57,976 nt of DNA from an uncultured Prevotella sp. (lineage in GTDB: Bacteria > Bacteroidota > Bacteroidia > Bacteroidales > Bacteroidaceae): NCBI GenBank assembly GCA_900322095.1, contig ONYS01000017.1, positions 1 through 57,976 on the forward strand, in the 5' to 3' direction. Below are positions 46,897 through 56,196 of this stretch, one piece after another. The notes below the pieces were generated by a model that saw only the letters and a program-made list of their open reading frames with translations, did not search any database and was not told where the DNA came from. The first letter of the stretch is position 1. Every line of letters begins with the position of its first letter. The translations under genes were made by a program, and so were the position numbers.

Positions 46897-48279
46897 TTAA
46901 AAAAGAGGTTCAGCCGTGCATGCATTAGGCGCGCGGATGCGAATGGCCTTTGCAACCGTTGGAGCAATACGGTCTACGGTTACAGGAGCCGTAACGCGCT
47001 GCGGTTGAATGCCAGCACCATAGAACACTATGGGAAAAGAGACCAAGCCCAAGCGAAATGTATAGTTCTCGCCTGTCACCTCATTCTTCAGTTGCCAGCC
47101 TGGATTGATGCCTATGATCAGGTCACCAGCATTCTCGGAACAGTATCCATTATGCAACTTTACGATGTCGTTACCTCCACGCAAAAGCTGGGTGGAAGTA
47201 TAGACGTCTTTAACACCCGCATTCTGGAGTAAGAATTCCTGAGAGCGGTTGAGCACATCGTTGAGGCTCAGCTGCTTTTGGTCTATAAGTTGATGATTAA
47301 GAAATATCTGATTCTTGAAGCAACCGTCCACATATCTGCCTTGTCCGTAGATGGCGCTCAAGTAGATATTCATCAGATTCGCGGTACGGTTGATATAGAA
47401 AGTACCTGTTGGGACTTTATATTTAGAATAATCTGTCTTCTCTTCATCCTCGCATCCAGTACTCGTCACAATGAAAAGTACGTTGTCTTTTCCTATCTCG
47501 CCTTCAATCTGCGAGATAAGATTGGCCAAAGTGCGGTCCAACGAAAGATAATACTCTTCGTTTAGCTTGCCTTTTGCTCCTGAGAGAGTAACAGCAAGGA
47601 AGTCTGTGACGGCATCCCGACCCATAGCATGACTCCGAACGCATTCCAACGCGAGCTTGCATATCTGGTCGTTGACGTCTGTCATTTTGGCATCAGTGGA
47701 TGACACCCTTTGATATGACTCTATCCATTTGCGGCTTTCCGCAGGATAGTAGGCGGAAGTCGTCCACTTATGATCGGCGCCCATCCAGACAGCACCGTCT
47801 GCAGCGTGTCCACTTGACAGGATGGCGGTCTCCTTGTTCTCGCCCAGTCCATAAACAATCGCAGCGCCATTGGTGGCGATCTTCAATTCATCGCTGATTG
47901 TAGAGACGGACAACTGATTGGGTGAAGCTACAAATTTTTGATCATCCACGCAACTCATCGGTCTCAAAGTAGAACGATTAAGCCAGGAAGTACCTATTAT
48001 ATTATTATAATGAGGCGCAGAGCCCGTGGAGAGCGAAGCTATTGCTGAGGCTGGATCCACCGGAGAGAAGGAGTAGCCCGACGATTCGTATACTAATCCT
48101 TGAGTGGTGAGTTTTCTGATTCCATCGGGCGAATACATCTGAGCATATTGCTCCAGCAGGTCGTTTCTCAACTGGTCAACCGTAATATTCACGACAAGCC
48201 GCGGCACAGACTTTAAATTCTGCGCCTGCACCTCCGTAGATGAGAGGACTGCCAGCAATATTGCCAGATACTTATTCAT
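46897..48279 (-). CDS. Degenerate alkaline-phosphatase-superfamily protein (PafA-like fold)
   Basis: The 460-residue exported protein (signal peptide to about residue 20) follows the PafA-type fold from end to end: VNITVDQLRND near the start, GHAADGAVWMG in the middle, IYGQGRYV and a closing RIAPTVAKAI. Catalytic positions are lost. The nucleophile segment TxxGHAxIxTG is PxxAxAIASLSTG (P76-G86); SSxDxxGH is SGAKGKLN; TADHG is TSTGCED (272-278); the final THVP is LVSFP. Only the first aspartate (D35) is kept. It is therefore probably a non-enzymatic scaffold or binding protein. It overlaps the DUF4105 gene by 8 bp. Confidence 0.85.
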   Translation of the reverse strand: MNKYLAILLAVLSSTEVQAQNLKSVPRLVVNITVDQLRNDLLEQYAQMYSPDGIRKLTTQGLVYESSGYSFSPVDPASAIASLSTGSAPHYNNIIGTSWLNRSTLRPMSCVDDQKFVASPNQLSVSTISDELKIATNGAAIVYGLGENKETAILSSGHAADGAVWMGADHKWTTSAYYPAESRKWIESYQRVSSTDAKMTDVNDQICKLALECVRSHAMGRDAVTDFLAVTLSGAKGKLNEEYYLSLDRTLANLISQIEGEIGKDNVLFIVTSTGCEDEEKTDYSKYKVPTGTFYINRTANLMNIYLSAIYGQGRYVDGCFKNQIFLNHQLIDQKQLSLNDVLNRSQEFLLQNAGVKDVYTSTQLLRGGNDIVKLHNGYCSENAGDLIIGINPGWQLKNEVTGENYTFRLGLVSFPIVFYGAGIQPQRVTAPVTVDRIAPTVAKAIRIRAPNACTAEPLF

Positions 48280-49444
48280 GCGATTTAATCAAATATAGTT
48301 CTCTTACCAACAAAGATAATGCCAAAACGATCATACCTTCGGCATAACTTTGCGAAATTGCACCAAAGAGGAAAGCGACGATACACACGGCATGAGCTTT
48401 CAGGTACCAGTGGACTTGACCTTTTCTCAATTTCCAAACGGCCTTTAAACCGAAGAAGATCGACAACGGATTCAAGAGAAGAATCTGAAGATTGACGCTC
48501 ACAGTAGGATGCTGAGAGAAAATCATAACAAAGAGTATCAGTCCTGCCAGTCCGTCAGCCAGCATCCAAACAAGATCGAAAAGCCAAAGGGTTTTATGCT
48601 TCGTCCGCTCTACTAATATAATAATGAGTACACATAAGGCAAATATAATTGCGCAAAGCATAGGCGTAAACCAACCACTTTCACTACCAGAATCACTTTG
48701 GGCCGAAAGAATCTGCATCTTGCCAGAGACCAAATTACGCTCGTTATTGCCACTTACAATCTTTGCATGGTCAAAATCCTTCATCAGATGTTCTGGAAGA
48801 AATTGCTGCTGTTCGTTATTCGTCTTAAAATCGGCTTTAACACCCAAGAGCAAATCATTGCCAAACCGGGCCCAGCGATGAGACTCATTCATTGAATGAA
48901 TCATTTCACGGTAGGATGTATCTTTGTGATTATCAATAAAAGAAACCTTTCCGTTTAAATTATTGATTAATATATCACGGGCACGCGTCGTACAATTGTC
49001 GTAGAAATAATTATAACGGTAAGTACGATTTTCTGGTTCATAGTTCTTCATCAGTGCCGCAATGATTCGCCGGCACTCCACAGAGTCGAGATTGAGTTGC
49101 TGCTGTTCTACCCAGCGTCCTTCCTCGCGGTACTCCTCCATAAAGACATCAAAGGGCATCACTCCCATCTGATAATCCGTCAAACCAAAGACGAAACGCA
49201 AAATAAAGTTCTTCTGTTTGAAGGAGAACATTCCATAGTTAACAACGATGTCACCCGTCTCAGGCGATTGAACTCTGATTGCCGTATGTCCATAAAGAGA
49301 ATACACCTCTTGGCCAGGTCCACAGGTCAGGAGACTTATCTTATAGGGACCAGAATTGTCACTACATCTTGCCGAAATTGGCCTGCAAAACAATGCCAGA
49401 ATCAGCAAAACAAAAACACGTATAATTGTTTTGGATACTTTCAC
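48272..49444 (-). CDS. DUF4105 family membrane-anchored periplasmic protein
   Basis: The 390-residue protein has a signal peptide, a DUF4105 (Lnb-type) periplasmic domain (about 30-210, with VVNYGMFSFKQKNFILRFVFG and the cysteine in YNYFYDNCTTRAR), and three to four C-terminal membrane helices (about 260-385). DUF4105 proteins are thought to process lipoproteins or peptidoglycan-linked substrates; the specific activity is unproven. It is translationally coupled to the pseudo-phosphatase, so the two likely work together. Confidence 0.78.
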   Translation of the reverse strand: MKVSKTIIRVFVLLILALFCRPISARCSDNSGPYKISLLTCGPGQEVYSLYGHTAIRVQSPETGDIVVNYGMFSFKQKNFILRFVFGLTDYQMGVMPFDVFMEEYREEGRWVEQQQLNLDSVECRRIIAALMKNYEPENRTYRYNYFYDNCTTRARDILINNLNGKVSFIDNHKDTSYREMIHSMNESHRWARFGNDLLLGVKADFKTNNEQQQFLPEHLMKDFDHAKIVSGNNERNLVSGKMQILSAQSDSGSESGWFTPMLCAIIFALCVLIIILVERTKHKTLWLFDLVWMLADGLAGLILFVMIFSQHPTVSVNLQILLLNPLSIFFGLKAVWKLRKGQVHWYLKAHAVCIVAFLFGAISQSYAEGMIVLALSLLVRELYLIKSHE

Positions 49445-49501
49445 GATGCAAAAATAAACTTAATTTCCCATTTATCCTTCTTTTATTTCTTATTTTTTTG
49501 A

Positions 49502-49509
49502 TAATTTTG
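49502..49509 (+). promoter_or_regulatory. -7 element for the OMP-lptC operon
   Basis: TAATTTTG matches TAnnTTTG, with a leader of about 40 nt before 49553. Confidence 0.55.
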
Positions 49510-49552
49510 CACGAAAATCATTTTTTATATCCATTAAAACGATTACAGAGAG

Positions 49553-50896
49553 ATGAAAATACATACGAAGTCATATAGAGCAATGGATTTGGCGAAAGAG
49601 AAAAGAGGCTTTCTTGCAGTGATTGCATCAGTCCTTGTGAGCAGCGCTTTTGCCCAAAGTGGAACCAACTCCCCCTATAGCCAATTCGGACTCGGCATTT
49701 TGGCAGAGCAGTCTTCGGGCTTCAACCGGGGAATGAATGGTTTGGCCTTAGGTTTCCACGACGGCAATCAGGTCAACTATCTCAACCCTGCTTCCTATTC
49801 TCGTCTGGATTCTGTTACATTTCTCTTCGATGTAGGCATGAGCGGGCAAATCACCAACTTCTCTGAGAACGGCACGAAGCGCAACATCAAGCAAGCTAAC
49901 TTCGAATACGTAGTAGCAGGATTCAGATTGGCCCGTCACTTGGGTATGAGCTTCGGTCTATTACCTTATAGTAATGTGGGATATGATTATTCTACGACTG
50001 GATATGTAAACAGCCGCAACTCTGTAATTTACACGAACACCTATTCTGGTTCGGGCGGAATCCATCAGGTTTATGCAGGCCTGGGATGGTCACCGATAAA
50101 GAATTTCTCTATCGGTGTCAATGCCGGCTATCTATGGGGAACCATCGACCGTTCCATTCAAAACTCATATAGTGACAGTTATGCCAACACTCTGTCCAAA
50201 TCTTACGAAGCAGAAGTCCGCAGCTATAATATCTCGGCAGGCTTGCAGTACGATTTGAAACTGAACAAAACCGACATGCTTACACTGGGCGTAACCTACG
50301 GCTTGGGGCACAAGATTGGCGGCAGTCCAACATGCCGGGTCATTTCAACCAACACTCAGACTTCGGTCTCTGACTCTCTTGTCCTTGGAGGAAGCAGCCT
50401 CAAGCTTGCCATCCCCCACTCTTTCGGAGCTGGTTTTGCCTACAGTCATGCTAACAAGCTGCGGGTAGGAGCCGACTACACTCTGCAAAAGTGGAGCAAG
50501 GTTTCTTTCCCCGAATACGTATCAACCTCCGACAATGAAGCCAGCTATCTGATGAATGACAATTACTTCAAGGACAGGCACAAGGTTACGGCTGGTGGGG
50601 AATTCTGTCCCAACCCTTCGGGACGCAACTTCTTCTCGCGCATGCATTATCGTGCGGGCGTCTCCTACGCGTCTTCCTATCTGAAGATTAACGGCCAGGA
50701 CGGTCCCAGTGAGATAAGCGGCAGCCTGGGCTTCGGTATTCCAATTCTCAACTCATACAACAACCGCTCATTCCTGAACATCAGCGCACAGTTCGCTCAC
50801 AGCTCTGCAAGCGGTATGATTTCAGAGAACATCTTCCGTATCAACATTGGAATCACATTCAATGAGAAATGGTTCCAGAAGTGGAAAGTAGAATAA
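49553..50896 (+). CDS. Outer-membrane beta-barrel protein (FadL-like)
   Basis: The 447-residue protein has a long N-terminal signal region (cleavage near SSAFAQ) followed by many amphipathic strands. The N-terminal hatch pattern (SPYSQFGLGILAEQ, NYLNPASYSRLDS) resembles the FadL/transport-type barrels of Bacteroidetes. It heads an operon with lptC and two envelope proteins; the ligand is unknown. Its 3' end overlaps lptC by 28 bp if lptC starts at 50869. Confidence 0.82.
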   Translation: MKIHTKSYRAMDLAKEKRGFLAVIASVLVSSAFAQSGTNSPYSQFGLGILAEQSSGFNRGMNGLALGFHDGNQVNYLNPASYSRLDSVTFLFDVGMSGQITNFSENGTKRNIKQANFEYVVAGFRLARHLGMSFGLLPYSNVGYDYSTTGYVNSRNSVIYTNTYSGSGGIHQVYAGLGWSPIKNFSIGVNAGYLWGTIDRSIQNSYSDSYANTLSKSYEAEVRSYNISAGLQYDLKLNKTDMLTLGVTYGLGHKIGGSPTCRVISTNTQTSVSDSLVLGGSSLKLAIPHSFGAGFAYSHANKLRVGADYTLQKWSKVSFPEYVSTSDNEASYLMNDNYFKDRHKVTAGGEFCPNPSGRNFFSRMHYRAGVSYASSYLKINGQDGPSEISGSLGFGIPILNSYNNRSFLNISAQFAHSSASGMISENIFRINIGITFNEKWFQKWKVE

Positions 50897-51567
50897 AGCA
50901 GAACGTGTTTCGAATCAGATATATATATCCACTGTTGTTTACTGGGTTTATTTCACTGTCAGCCATTTCCTGTCAGGAACAAACCGAGCATACAGCGCCA
51001 GCTATCCATGCCCGCGACTCAGTGCCTTTGATGACGAGCTATGGAGTTAACACCCTAATCTCCGACTCTGGCGTCATCAAGTATCGTATCGTGACAGAAC
51101 AGTGGATTGTCAATCCCAACCTCAACCCCTCACGTTATATTTTTGACAAAGGGGTTCTGCTGACCCAATTCGATGAGAAATTCAACGTATTCTCGTATAT
51201 CCAATGCGATACGGCATATTATTACGACAAGAAAAAATTGTGGGAACTTAGGAGCAGAGTGAGGATTCTGACTAAGTCTGGCATACGGTTCTCGTCTGAA
51301 GAACTTTACTGGGATGAAAACAAACATGAACTGTATTCGAACAAATTCTCCCGCCTCGTTACTCCAGAGCGCTCTCTTCAAGGCCGCTATTTCAGGAGCG
51401 ACGAGCAGATGACTAAATATTATGTATCCAACACCAGTGGCTCCTTTGTCAAAGGAGACATGATTGGAAATTCAAGTTCACCTGCACCCACTGGGAATGC
51501 CGGCGACAGCACAGCCAATAGCGTTCCGCAAACTCAGCCAAGGCCTCGTTCCAACTTGCAAAATTAA
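50869..51567 (+). CDS. lptC: LPS export protein LptC
   Basis: LptC bridges the LptB2FG transporter to LptA in the LPS export path. The 232-residue protein has an N-terminal hydrophobic segment ending AISCQ, a likely lipid-attachment Cys. The beta-jellyroll LptC/OstA pattern follows (YGVNTLISDSGVIKYRI, FSSEELYWDENKHELYSN). A GTG at 50905 would give a shorter n-region and no overlap with the previous gene; I keep the ATG at 50869 as an alternative of equal merit. Confidence 0.82.
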   Translation: MVPEVESRIKQNVFRIRYIYPLLFTGFISLSAISCQEQTEHTAPAIHARDSVPLMTSYGVNTLISDSGVIKYRIVTEQWIVNPNLNPSRYIFDKGVLLTQFDEKFNVFSYIQCDTAYYYDKKKLWELRSRVRILTKSGIRFSSEELYWDENKHELYSNKFSRLVTPERSLQGRYFRSDEQMTKYYVSNTSGSFVKGDMIGNSSSPAPTGNAGDSTANSVPQTQPRPRSNLQN

Positions 51568-51581
51568 TTTATCTAAAGAAA

Positions 51582-52841
51582 GTGACAGTATTATTAATAG
51601 GTATTTTAGTGTCGATGGTTTTCTCCGCCTTTTTCTCAGGCATGGAGATAGCATTCGTTTCGAGCAATAGAATGCTTGCGGAGATGGACAAGGAAAGGAA
51701 TGGCTTCACGCAACGCATCCTCACTGTGTTCTACAATCACCCCAACGGCTTCGTAAGTACCATGTTGGTGGGCAACAATGTCGTTTTGGTCATCTATGGT
51801 ATCTTGATAGCTGACTTCTTTGACAACACAATCTTCAAAGGATACGACGCGGCATTCACTGTCACAGCAGACACAATACTGTCTACTCTCATCATATTGT
51901 TCACCGGAGAGTTTCTTCCAAAGACCTTGTTCAAGAGCAATCCTAACCGACTGCTTGCCATTTTCTCGCCTTTAGCTTACATCTTTTATATTATATTGTG
52001 GCCCATCAGCAAGTTCTCTACCCTTCTCTCTTATGGACTTCTCCGTATATTCGGAGTAAAGAATATCGATGAAGCCGATGAGGAAGGATTCTCGAAAGTA
52101 GACTTGGACTATATTCTCCAAAAGAGTATCGACAACGCGAAGAATGAAGAAGATGTTGAAGACGAGGTGAGGATCTTTCAGAATGCATTGGAATTCTCTG
52201 ATACAAAAGTGCGCGACTGCATGGTCCCGAGAACGGAAATCAATGCCGTTGAATATGATTGCCCTACCGACCAACTCATGCAGAAGTTCATTGAGAGCGG
52301 CAACAGCAAGATCATCGTATATAAAGAGGACATCGACCATGTCGTCGGATATATCCATTCCTTGGAAATGTTCAGGAAGATGGATAACTGGCACGACCGT
52401 ATACGCGAAATTCTTTTTGTCCCCGAAACAATGTCAGCACAGAAACTGATGCAAATCTTCCTCCAACAGAAGAAGAGCATCGGCATTGTAGTAGATGAAT
52501 TCGGTGGAACAAGCGGACTTGTGTCGTTGGAGGATATAGTGGAAGAGATTTTCGGCGATATCCAGGACGAGCATGATAATGAGACTTATATAGCAAAACA
52601 GACAGAAGACGGTGCCTATATCCTCAGTGCACGCTTGGAGATAGACAAAGTCAACGACATGTTCAACCTTCAATTGCCAGAAAGTGACGAATATATGACC
52701 ATCGGTGGTCTGATTCTCCACTACTATCAGAGCTTCCCTAAGCTCAATGAGATTGTAAACATAGGTAAATTCCATTTCAAAATCATCAAGAATTCAGCGA
52801 CAAAGATAGAGCTGGTACGTCTCGTTGTAGCTGATAAATAA
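51582..52841 (+). CDS. CNNM/CorC-family membrane protein with CBS pair
   Basis: The 419-residue protein starts at GTG 51582. It has an N-terminal DUF21/CNNM membrane domain with four helices (1-150), a CBS domain pair (about 200-325, VRDCMVPRTEINAVEYD and FGGTSGLVSLEDIVEEIFGD) and a C-terminal CorC_HlyC domain (about 335-415). It is probably an Mg2+ or Co2+ efflux or homeostasis protein. It follows lptC by 14 nt. Confidence 0.88.
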   Translation: MTVLLIGILVSMVFSAFFSGMEIAFVSSNRMLAEMDKERNGFTQRILTVFYNHPNGFVSTMLVGNNVVLVIYGILIADFFDNTIFKGYDAAFTVTADTILSTLIILFTGEFLPKTLFKSNPNRLLAIFSPLAYIFYIILWPISKFSTLLSYGLLRIFGVKNIDEADEEGFSKVDLDYILQKSIDNAKNEEDVEDEVRIFQNALEFSDTKVRDCMVPRTEINAVEYDCPTDQLMQKFIESGNSKIIVYKEDIDHVVGYIHSLEMFRKMDNWHDRIREILFVPETMSAQKLMQIFLQQKKSIGIVVDEFGGTSGLVSLEDIVEEIFGDIQDEHDNETYIAKQTEDGAYILSARLEIDKVNDMFNLQLPESDEYMTIGGLILHYYQSFPKLNEIVNIGKFHFKIIKNSATKIELVRLVVADK

Positions 52842-52893
52842 CAGGTTGAATGCATTTTCTTGTGAAAAATTCTTTTATTTATTATTTTCTTTG

Positions 52894-52901
52894 TAAATTT
52901 G
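52894..52901 (+). promoter_or_regulatory. -7 element for the PpiD/SurA-like gene
   Basis: TAAATTTG matches TAnnTTTG about 78 nt before the ATG at 52979, so this gene has its own promoter within the cluster. Confidence 0.5.
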
Positions 52902-52978
52902 TGCGCATTTTGGGACGCAAAGCATAAGTTCCTATCAATGAGAGAATACAAAAACAAAATTAAAAACAATAAATTACA

Positions 52979-55150
52979 ATGGCAGTATTAGGAAGAATAA
53001 GACGCAGAGGCACCATTCTGATTATCATTATCGGTGTGGGTCTTTTCGCTTTCATTGCCGAGGAAGGCTTCCGTTCTTGCGAGACAACCAAGAACAACCA
53101 ACGCCAGCAAATCGGTGAGGTATTAGGAGAGAAAGTGAATGCTCAGGATTTCCAAGAGGAAGTGGAGAGTTTCACCGATTATCTCAAAGTCGCTCAGGGC
53201 ATTGACAATTTGAACGATCAGCAGCTTCAATCGCTCCGCGATCAAGTTTGGAGTCAGTTTGTGCAAAACAAAATCATCGAGAAGGAATCTTCGAAACTGG
53301 GTCTTCGCGTCACTGATGAGGAGATGCAGAATGTACTGAGAGAAGGCACCCACCCCATGCTTCAGCGCACTCCGTTTACAAATCAGCAGACGGGCCGCTT
53401 CGATGTGAATGCCCTTCAGAAATTTCTGGCTGATTATAAGCAGAATGGTACAAATCCTCAGTACGGTGAGCAGTACCAGATGATTTATAAATACTGGACA
53501 TTCCTTGAGAAGAACCTCCGTCAGACCTTGCTCGCAACAAAATACCAGAGCCTGGTTCAAGAGAGTATCCTCTCTAACCCGATCGAGGCTAAGATGGCCT
53601 TCAAGGATGAGAATGAGGAGAGTTCTATACAGTTGGCCGCTCTGCCTTACAGCAGCGTTCAGGATTCAAAAGTTCAGATCACAGAGTCGGATTTGAAGGC
53701 TAAGTATGACGAACTGAAGAATACTTACTACAACGGTCGTTTTGGCGCAAAGCAGATCATTGAGACCCGCGACGTCAGCTACATTGATGTGCCTGTTGTT
53801 GCTTCTGCCCAGGACCGCGCTACCCTTCAGAAGACATTCGCCGGTTACGACCAGCAGCTCTCTGCAGCAGCCGATCCTTCAGAAATCGTTCGTAAGAGCA
53901 CATCTCTCGTCAATTACCTTGGAATTCCTGTTAGCAAGAATGCTTATCCTCAGGATATCGCGGCCAAGCTCGACTCTATGGCCGTAGGTCAGACTACTGG
54001 CGTCTTCGAGAACAAGCAGGACAACACGCTCAACATTATCAAACTTGTTGCAAAGACAAACCTTCCTGACTCTGTACAGTTCCGTGCCATCCAGGTGGGT
54101 GGCCAGGACGCAACAGCAGCTCATAAGTCTGCAGACTCTATCTACAATGCTCTGAAGGCTAACCCTGACCAGTTTGAGGCCCTTGCCAAGAAGTATGGAC
54201 AGACTGGCGAGAAGAATTGGATGACTACTGCACAGTATGAGCAGGCTCCTTCTATGGACGAAGACACCAAGAAATATATCCAGGCTCTCTTCAACGGTGG
54301 AGTTAATGATTTGCAGAATGTTGTAACTACACAAGGCAACATCATTCTCCAGGTTCTCGACCGCAAGGCTATGAGTGACAAGTACACCGCTGCAGTCATC
54401 AAGAAGACCATCGACTACAGCAACGATACTCATACAGCCGCTTACAACAAGTTCTCTGCATTCCTTAGCGCCAACCAGACGGCTGAGGCTCTTCAGAAGA
54501 ATGCTGCTAAGAACGGATATAAATATCTTGATCAGAAAGACCTCACTTCTAACCAGCACTATGTTGCAGGCATCCAGGGAACAACAGAAGCTCTTCGTTG
54601 GGCCTTCAATGATGCAAAAGAAGGTGAAGTCAGCAAGATGTTCGAGGCTGGAAACAATGGCGATCATCTCCTTGTTGTAGTCCTTAACAAGGTTCACCCT
54701 GTTGGCTACCGCAACCTTGAAGATCCTATCGTGAAAGAATGGATTAAATCTGAAGTGATGAAAGACAAGAAAGCCGAAGTCCTCATGGCTAAACTTCAGG
54801 GCGTAAACAGCATCAACGCAGCCAAAGCTAAGGGTGCTAACGTCTCTACAGTCAATCAGATTACATTCGCTTCTCCTGTAACAGTTCAGTCTCTCGGTGC
54901 TTCAGAATTCGCACTCAGTGGAGCTGTTGCCGCAACGGCCAAGGGTAAGTTCTGCTCAAAGCCTGTCAAGGGTGAGGCCGGAGTTTATGTATTCCAGGTC
55001 ACCAACAAGGCCAACCGCCCTGTTAAGTTCGACGAGAAGCAGCAGGAGACCCGTTGCCGCCAGATGGCTTTGCAGACCATCATGCAGGGATTCGGCAACG
55101 AACTTATGTATAATGCCGATGTAGTTGACAACCGTTACAACTTCTTCTAA
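52979..55150 (+). CDS. Membrane-anchored peptidyl-prolyl isomerase (PpiD/SurA type)
   Basis: The 723-residue protein has a short N-terminal cytoplasmic stretch and one membrane helix (about 12-30). A SurA-N-like chaperone domain (about 40-250), one or more parvulin-like domains in the middle (about 345-470, around AIQVGGQDATAAHKSADS) and a C-terminal helical part follow. It is likely a periplasmic folding factor for outer-membrane proteins, matching its neighbours. A terminator follows. Confidence 0.85.
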   Translation: MAVLGRIRRRGTILIIIIGVGLFAFIAEEGFRSCETTKNNQRQQIGEVLGEKVNAQDFQEEVESFTDYLKVAQGIDNLNDQQLQSLRDQVWSQFVQNKIIEKESSKLGLRVTDEEMQNVLREGTHPMLQRTPFTNQQTGRFDVNALQKFLADYKQNGTNPQYGEQYQMIYKYWTFLEKNLRQTLLATKYQSLVQESILSNPIEAKMAFKDENEESSIQLAALPYSSVQDSKVQITESDLKAKYDELKNTYYNGRFGAKQIIETRDVSYIDVPVVASAQDRATLQKTFAGYDQQLSAAADPSEIVRKSTSLVNYLGIPVSKNAYPQDIAAKLDSMAVGQTTGVFENKQDNTLNIIKLVAKTNLPDSVQFRAIQVGGQDATAAHKSADSIYNALKANPDQFEALAKKYGQTGEKNWMTTAQYEQAPSMDEDTKKYIQALFNGGVNDLQNVVTTQGNIILQVLDRKAMSDKYTAAVIKKTIDYSNDTHTAAYNKFSAFLSANQTAEALQKNAAKNGYKYLDQKDLTSNQHYVAGIQGTTEALRWAFNDAKEGEVSKMFEAGNNGDHLLVVVLNKVHPVGYRNLEDPIVKEWIKSEVMKDKKAEVLMAKLQGVNSINAAKAKGANVSTVNQITFASPVTVQSLGASEFALSGAVAATAKGKFCSKPVKGEAGVYVFQVTNKANRPVKFDEKQQETRCRQMALQTIMQGFGNELMYNADVVDNRYNFF

Positions 55151-55175
55151 AATATCAGTTTATTTTGAGATACTA

Positions 55176-55209
55176 AGCCCTGGAAGGAACTTCCCTTCCA
55201 GGGCTTTTT
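55176..55209 (+). terminator. Terminator after the PpiD-like gene
   Basis: AGCCCTGGAAGG (55176-55187) pairs with CCTTCCAGGGCT (55194-55205), followed by TTTTT. The 55210-55403 interval holds GC-rich short repeats but no gene. Confidence 0.9.
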
Positions 55210-55403
55210 GTATAGGCTTCAGCCAAGTATACCGGCAATATCGCATAGTGGGTTGGACGGGAATGTTTAAACCCTCCCCTCCATAAGGAGTGGTTGGGAT
55301 GGGTCTACGCCCCACCCTATTGACGAATAAAATATTAGGCAAATAATGTAATAAAGTAGAAAAAGGCACGTTTAAAAAGTGAAAACAATTAATTATATTG
55401 CCT

Positions 55404-55529
55404 ATGAAGTATTTTAACCCAGAAGAGCAAAACCCTTCAGAGAAGACTTTAGACCTCATCCGCCAGATCGCCTATACATATCGGGTGATGAACTTTAATG
55501 GCAGAAATGTAGGATATTGTTTAAACTGA
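55404..55529 (+). CDS. 41-residue small protein upstream of rpe
   Basis: ATG at 55404 opens a 41-codon frame (starting MKYFNPEEQNPSEKTLDLIR) that ends 13 nt before rpe. The pattern NPxxxPSxxTLxxIRQIAYTYR looks like a family of short Bacteroidales proteins that I have seen as unnamed small ORFs, but I cannot confirm this here. It has a balanced composition, one probable helix and the tight spacing of a first gene in an operon with rpe. Confidence 0.7.
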   Translation: MKYFNPEEQNPSEKTLDLIRQIAYTYRVMNFNGRNVGYCLN

Positions 55530-55542
55530 AAAAGAGGATGCT

Positions 55543-56196
55543 ATGAGAAAGACTATAGTCTCGCCTTCACTACTGTCGGCCGACTTTCTAAATCTGCAGA
55601 AAGATTTGGAGATGATCAACGGCAGTAGTGCAGAATTGGTTCATGTGGATATGATGGACGGTTCATTCGTTCCCAATATCTCAATTGGATTCCCTATACT
55701 CTCCAATCTAAAGAAAGTATGCAATAAAGATCTTGACGTCCACTATATGGTTGTCCATCCTGAACAATACATAGAGCGCACAGCCAAGGCTGGAGCCAAA
55801 ATCATGACTGTTCACCAAGAGGCCTGCGTGCATCTTCACCGCACCATCTCAGAAATCAAAACCTATGGGATGATGGCAGGGGTGGCACTGAATCCTTCCA
55901 CCCCTATCTGCATGCTCGAAGATATCATCAATGATGTGGACATGGTCTTGCTGATGAGTGTTAATCCTGGATTCGGCGGACAGAAGTTCATTGAAAATAC
56001 AATCAATAAGACAAGACGCCTAAAAGAGCTCATCGAGCATTCGGGCTCAAAAGCACTCATCGAAGTGGATGGTGGAGTCAATGCCACAACTGCTCCTCGT
56101 CTGGTAGAAGCAGGAGTAGACATATTGGTGAGCGGCAGTTATATTTTCAAGTCTCCCGATCCTATCAAGACCATCTCAGACTTAAGCCAATTGTAG
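55543..56196 (+). CDS. rpe: Ribulose-phosphate 3-epimerase
   Basis: Rpe interconverts ribulose 5-phosphate and xylulose 5-phosphate in the pentose phosphate pathway. The TIM-barrel residues are intact: SPSLLSADF, VHVDMMDGSFVPN, DVHYMVVHP, and the C-terminal phosphate loop VDGGVNATT with SGSYIF. The length of 217 is normal. It overlaps the convergent sigma factor gene by 15 bp. Confidence 0.96.
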   Translation: MRKTIVSPSLLSADFLNLQKDLEMINGSSAELVHVDMMDGSFVPNISIGFPILSNLKKVCNKDLDVHYMVVHPEQYIERTAKAGAKIMTVHQEACVHLHRTISEIKTYGMMAGVALNPSTPICMLEDIINDVDMVLLMSVNPGFGGQKFIENTINKTRRLKELIEHSGSKALIEVDGGVNATTAPRLVEAGVDILVSGSYIFKSPDPIKTISDLSQL

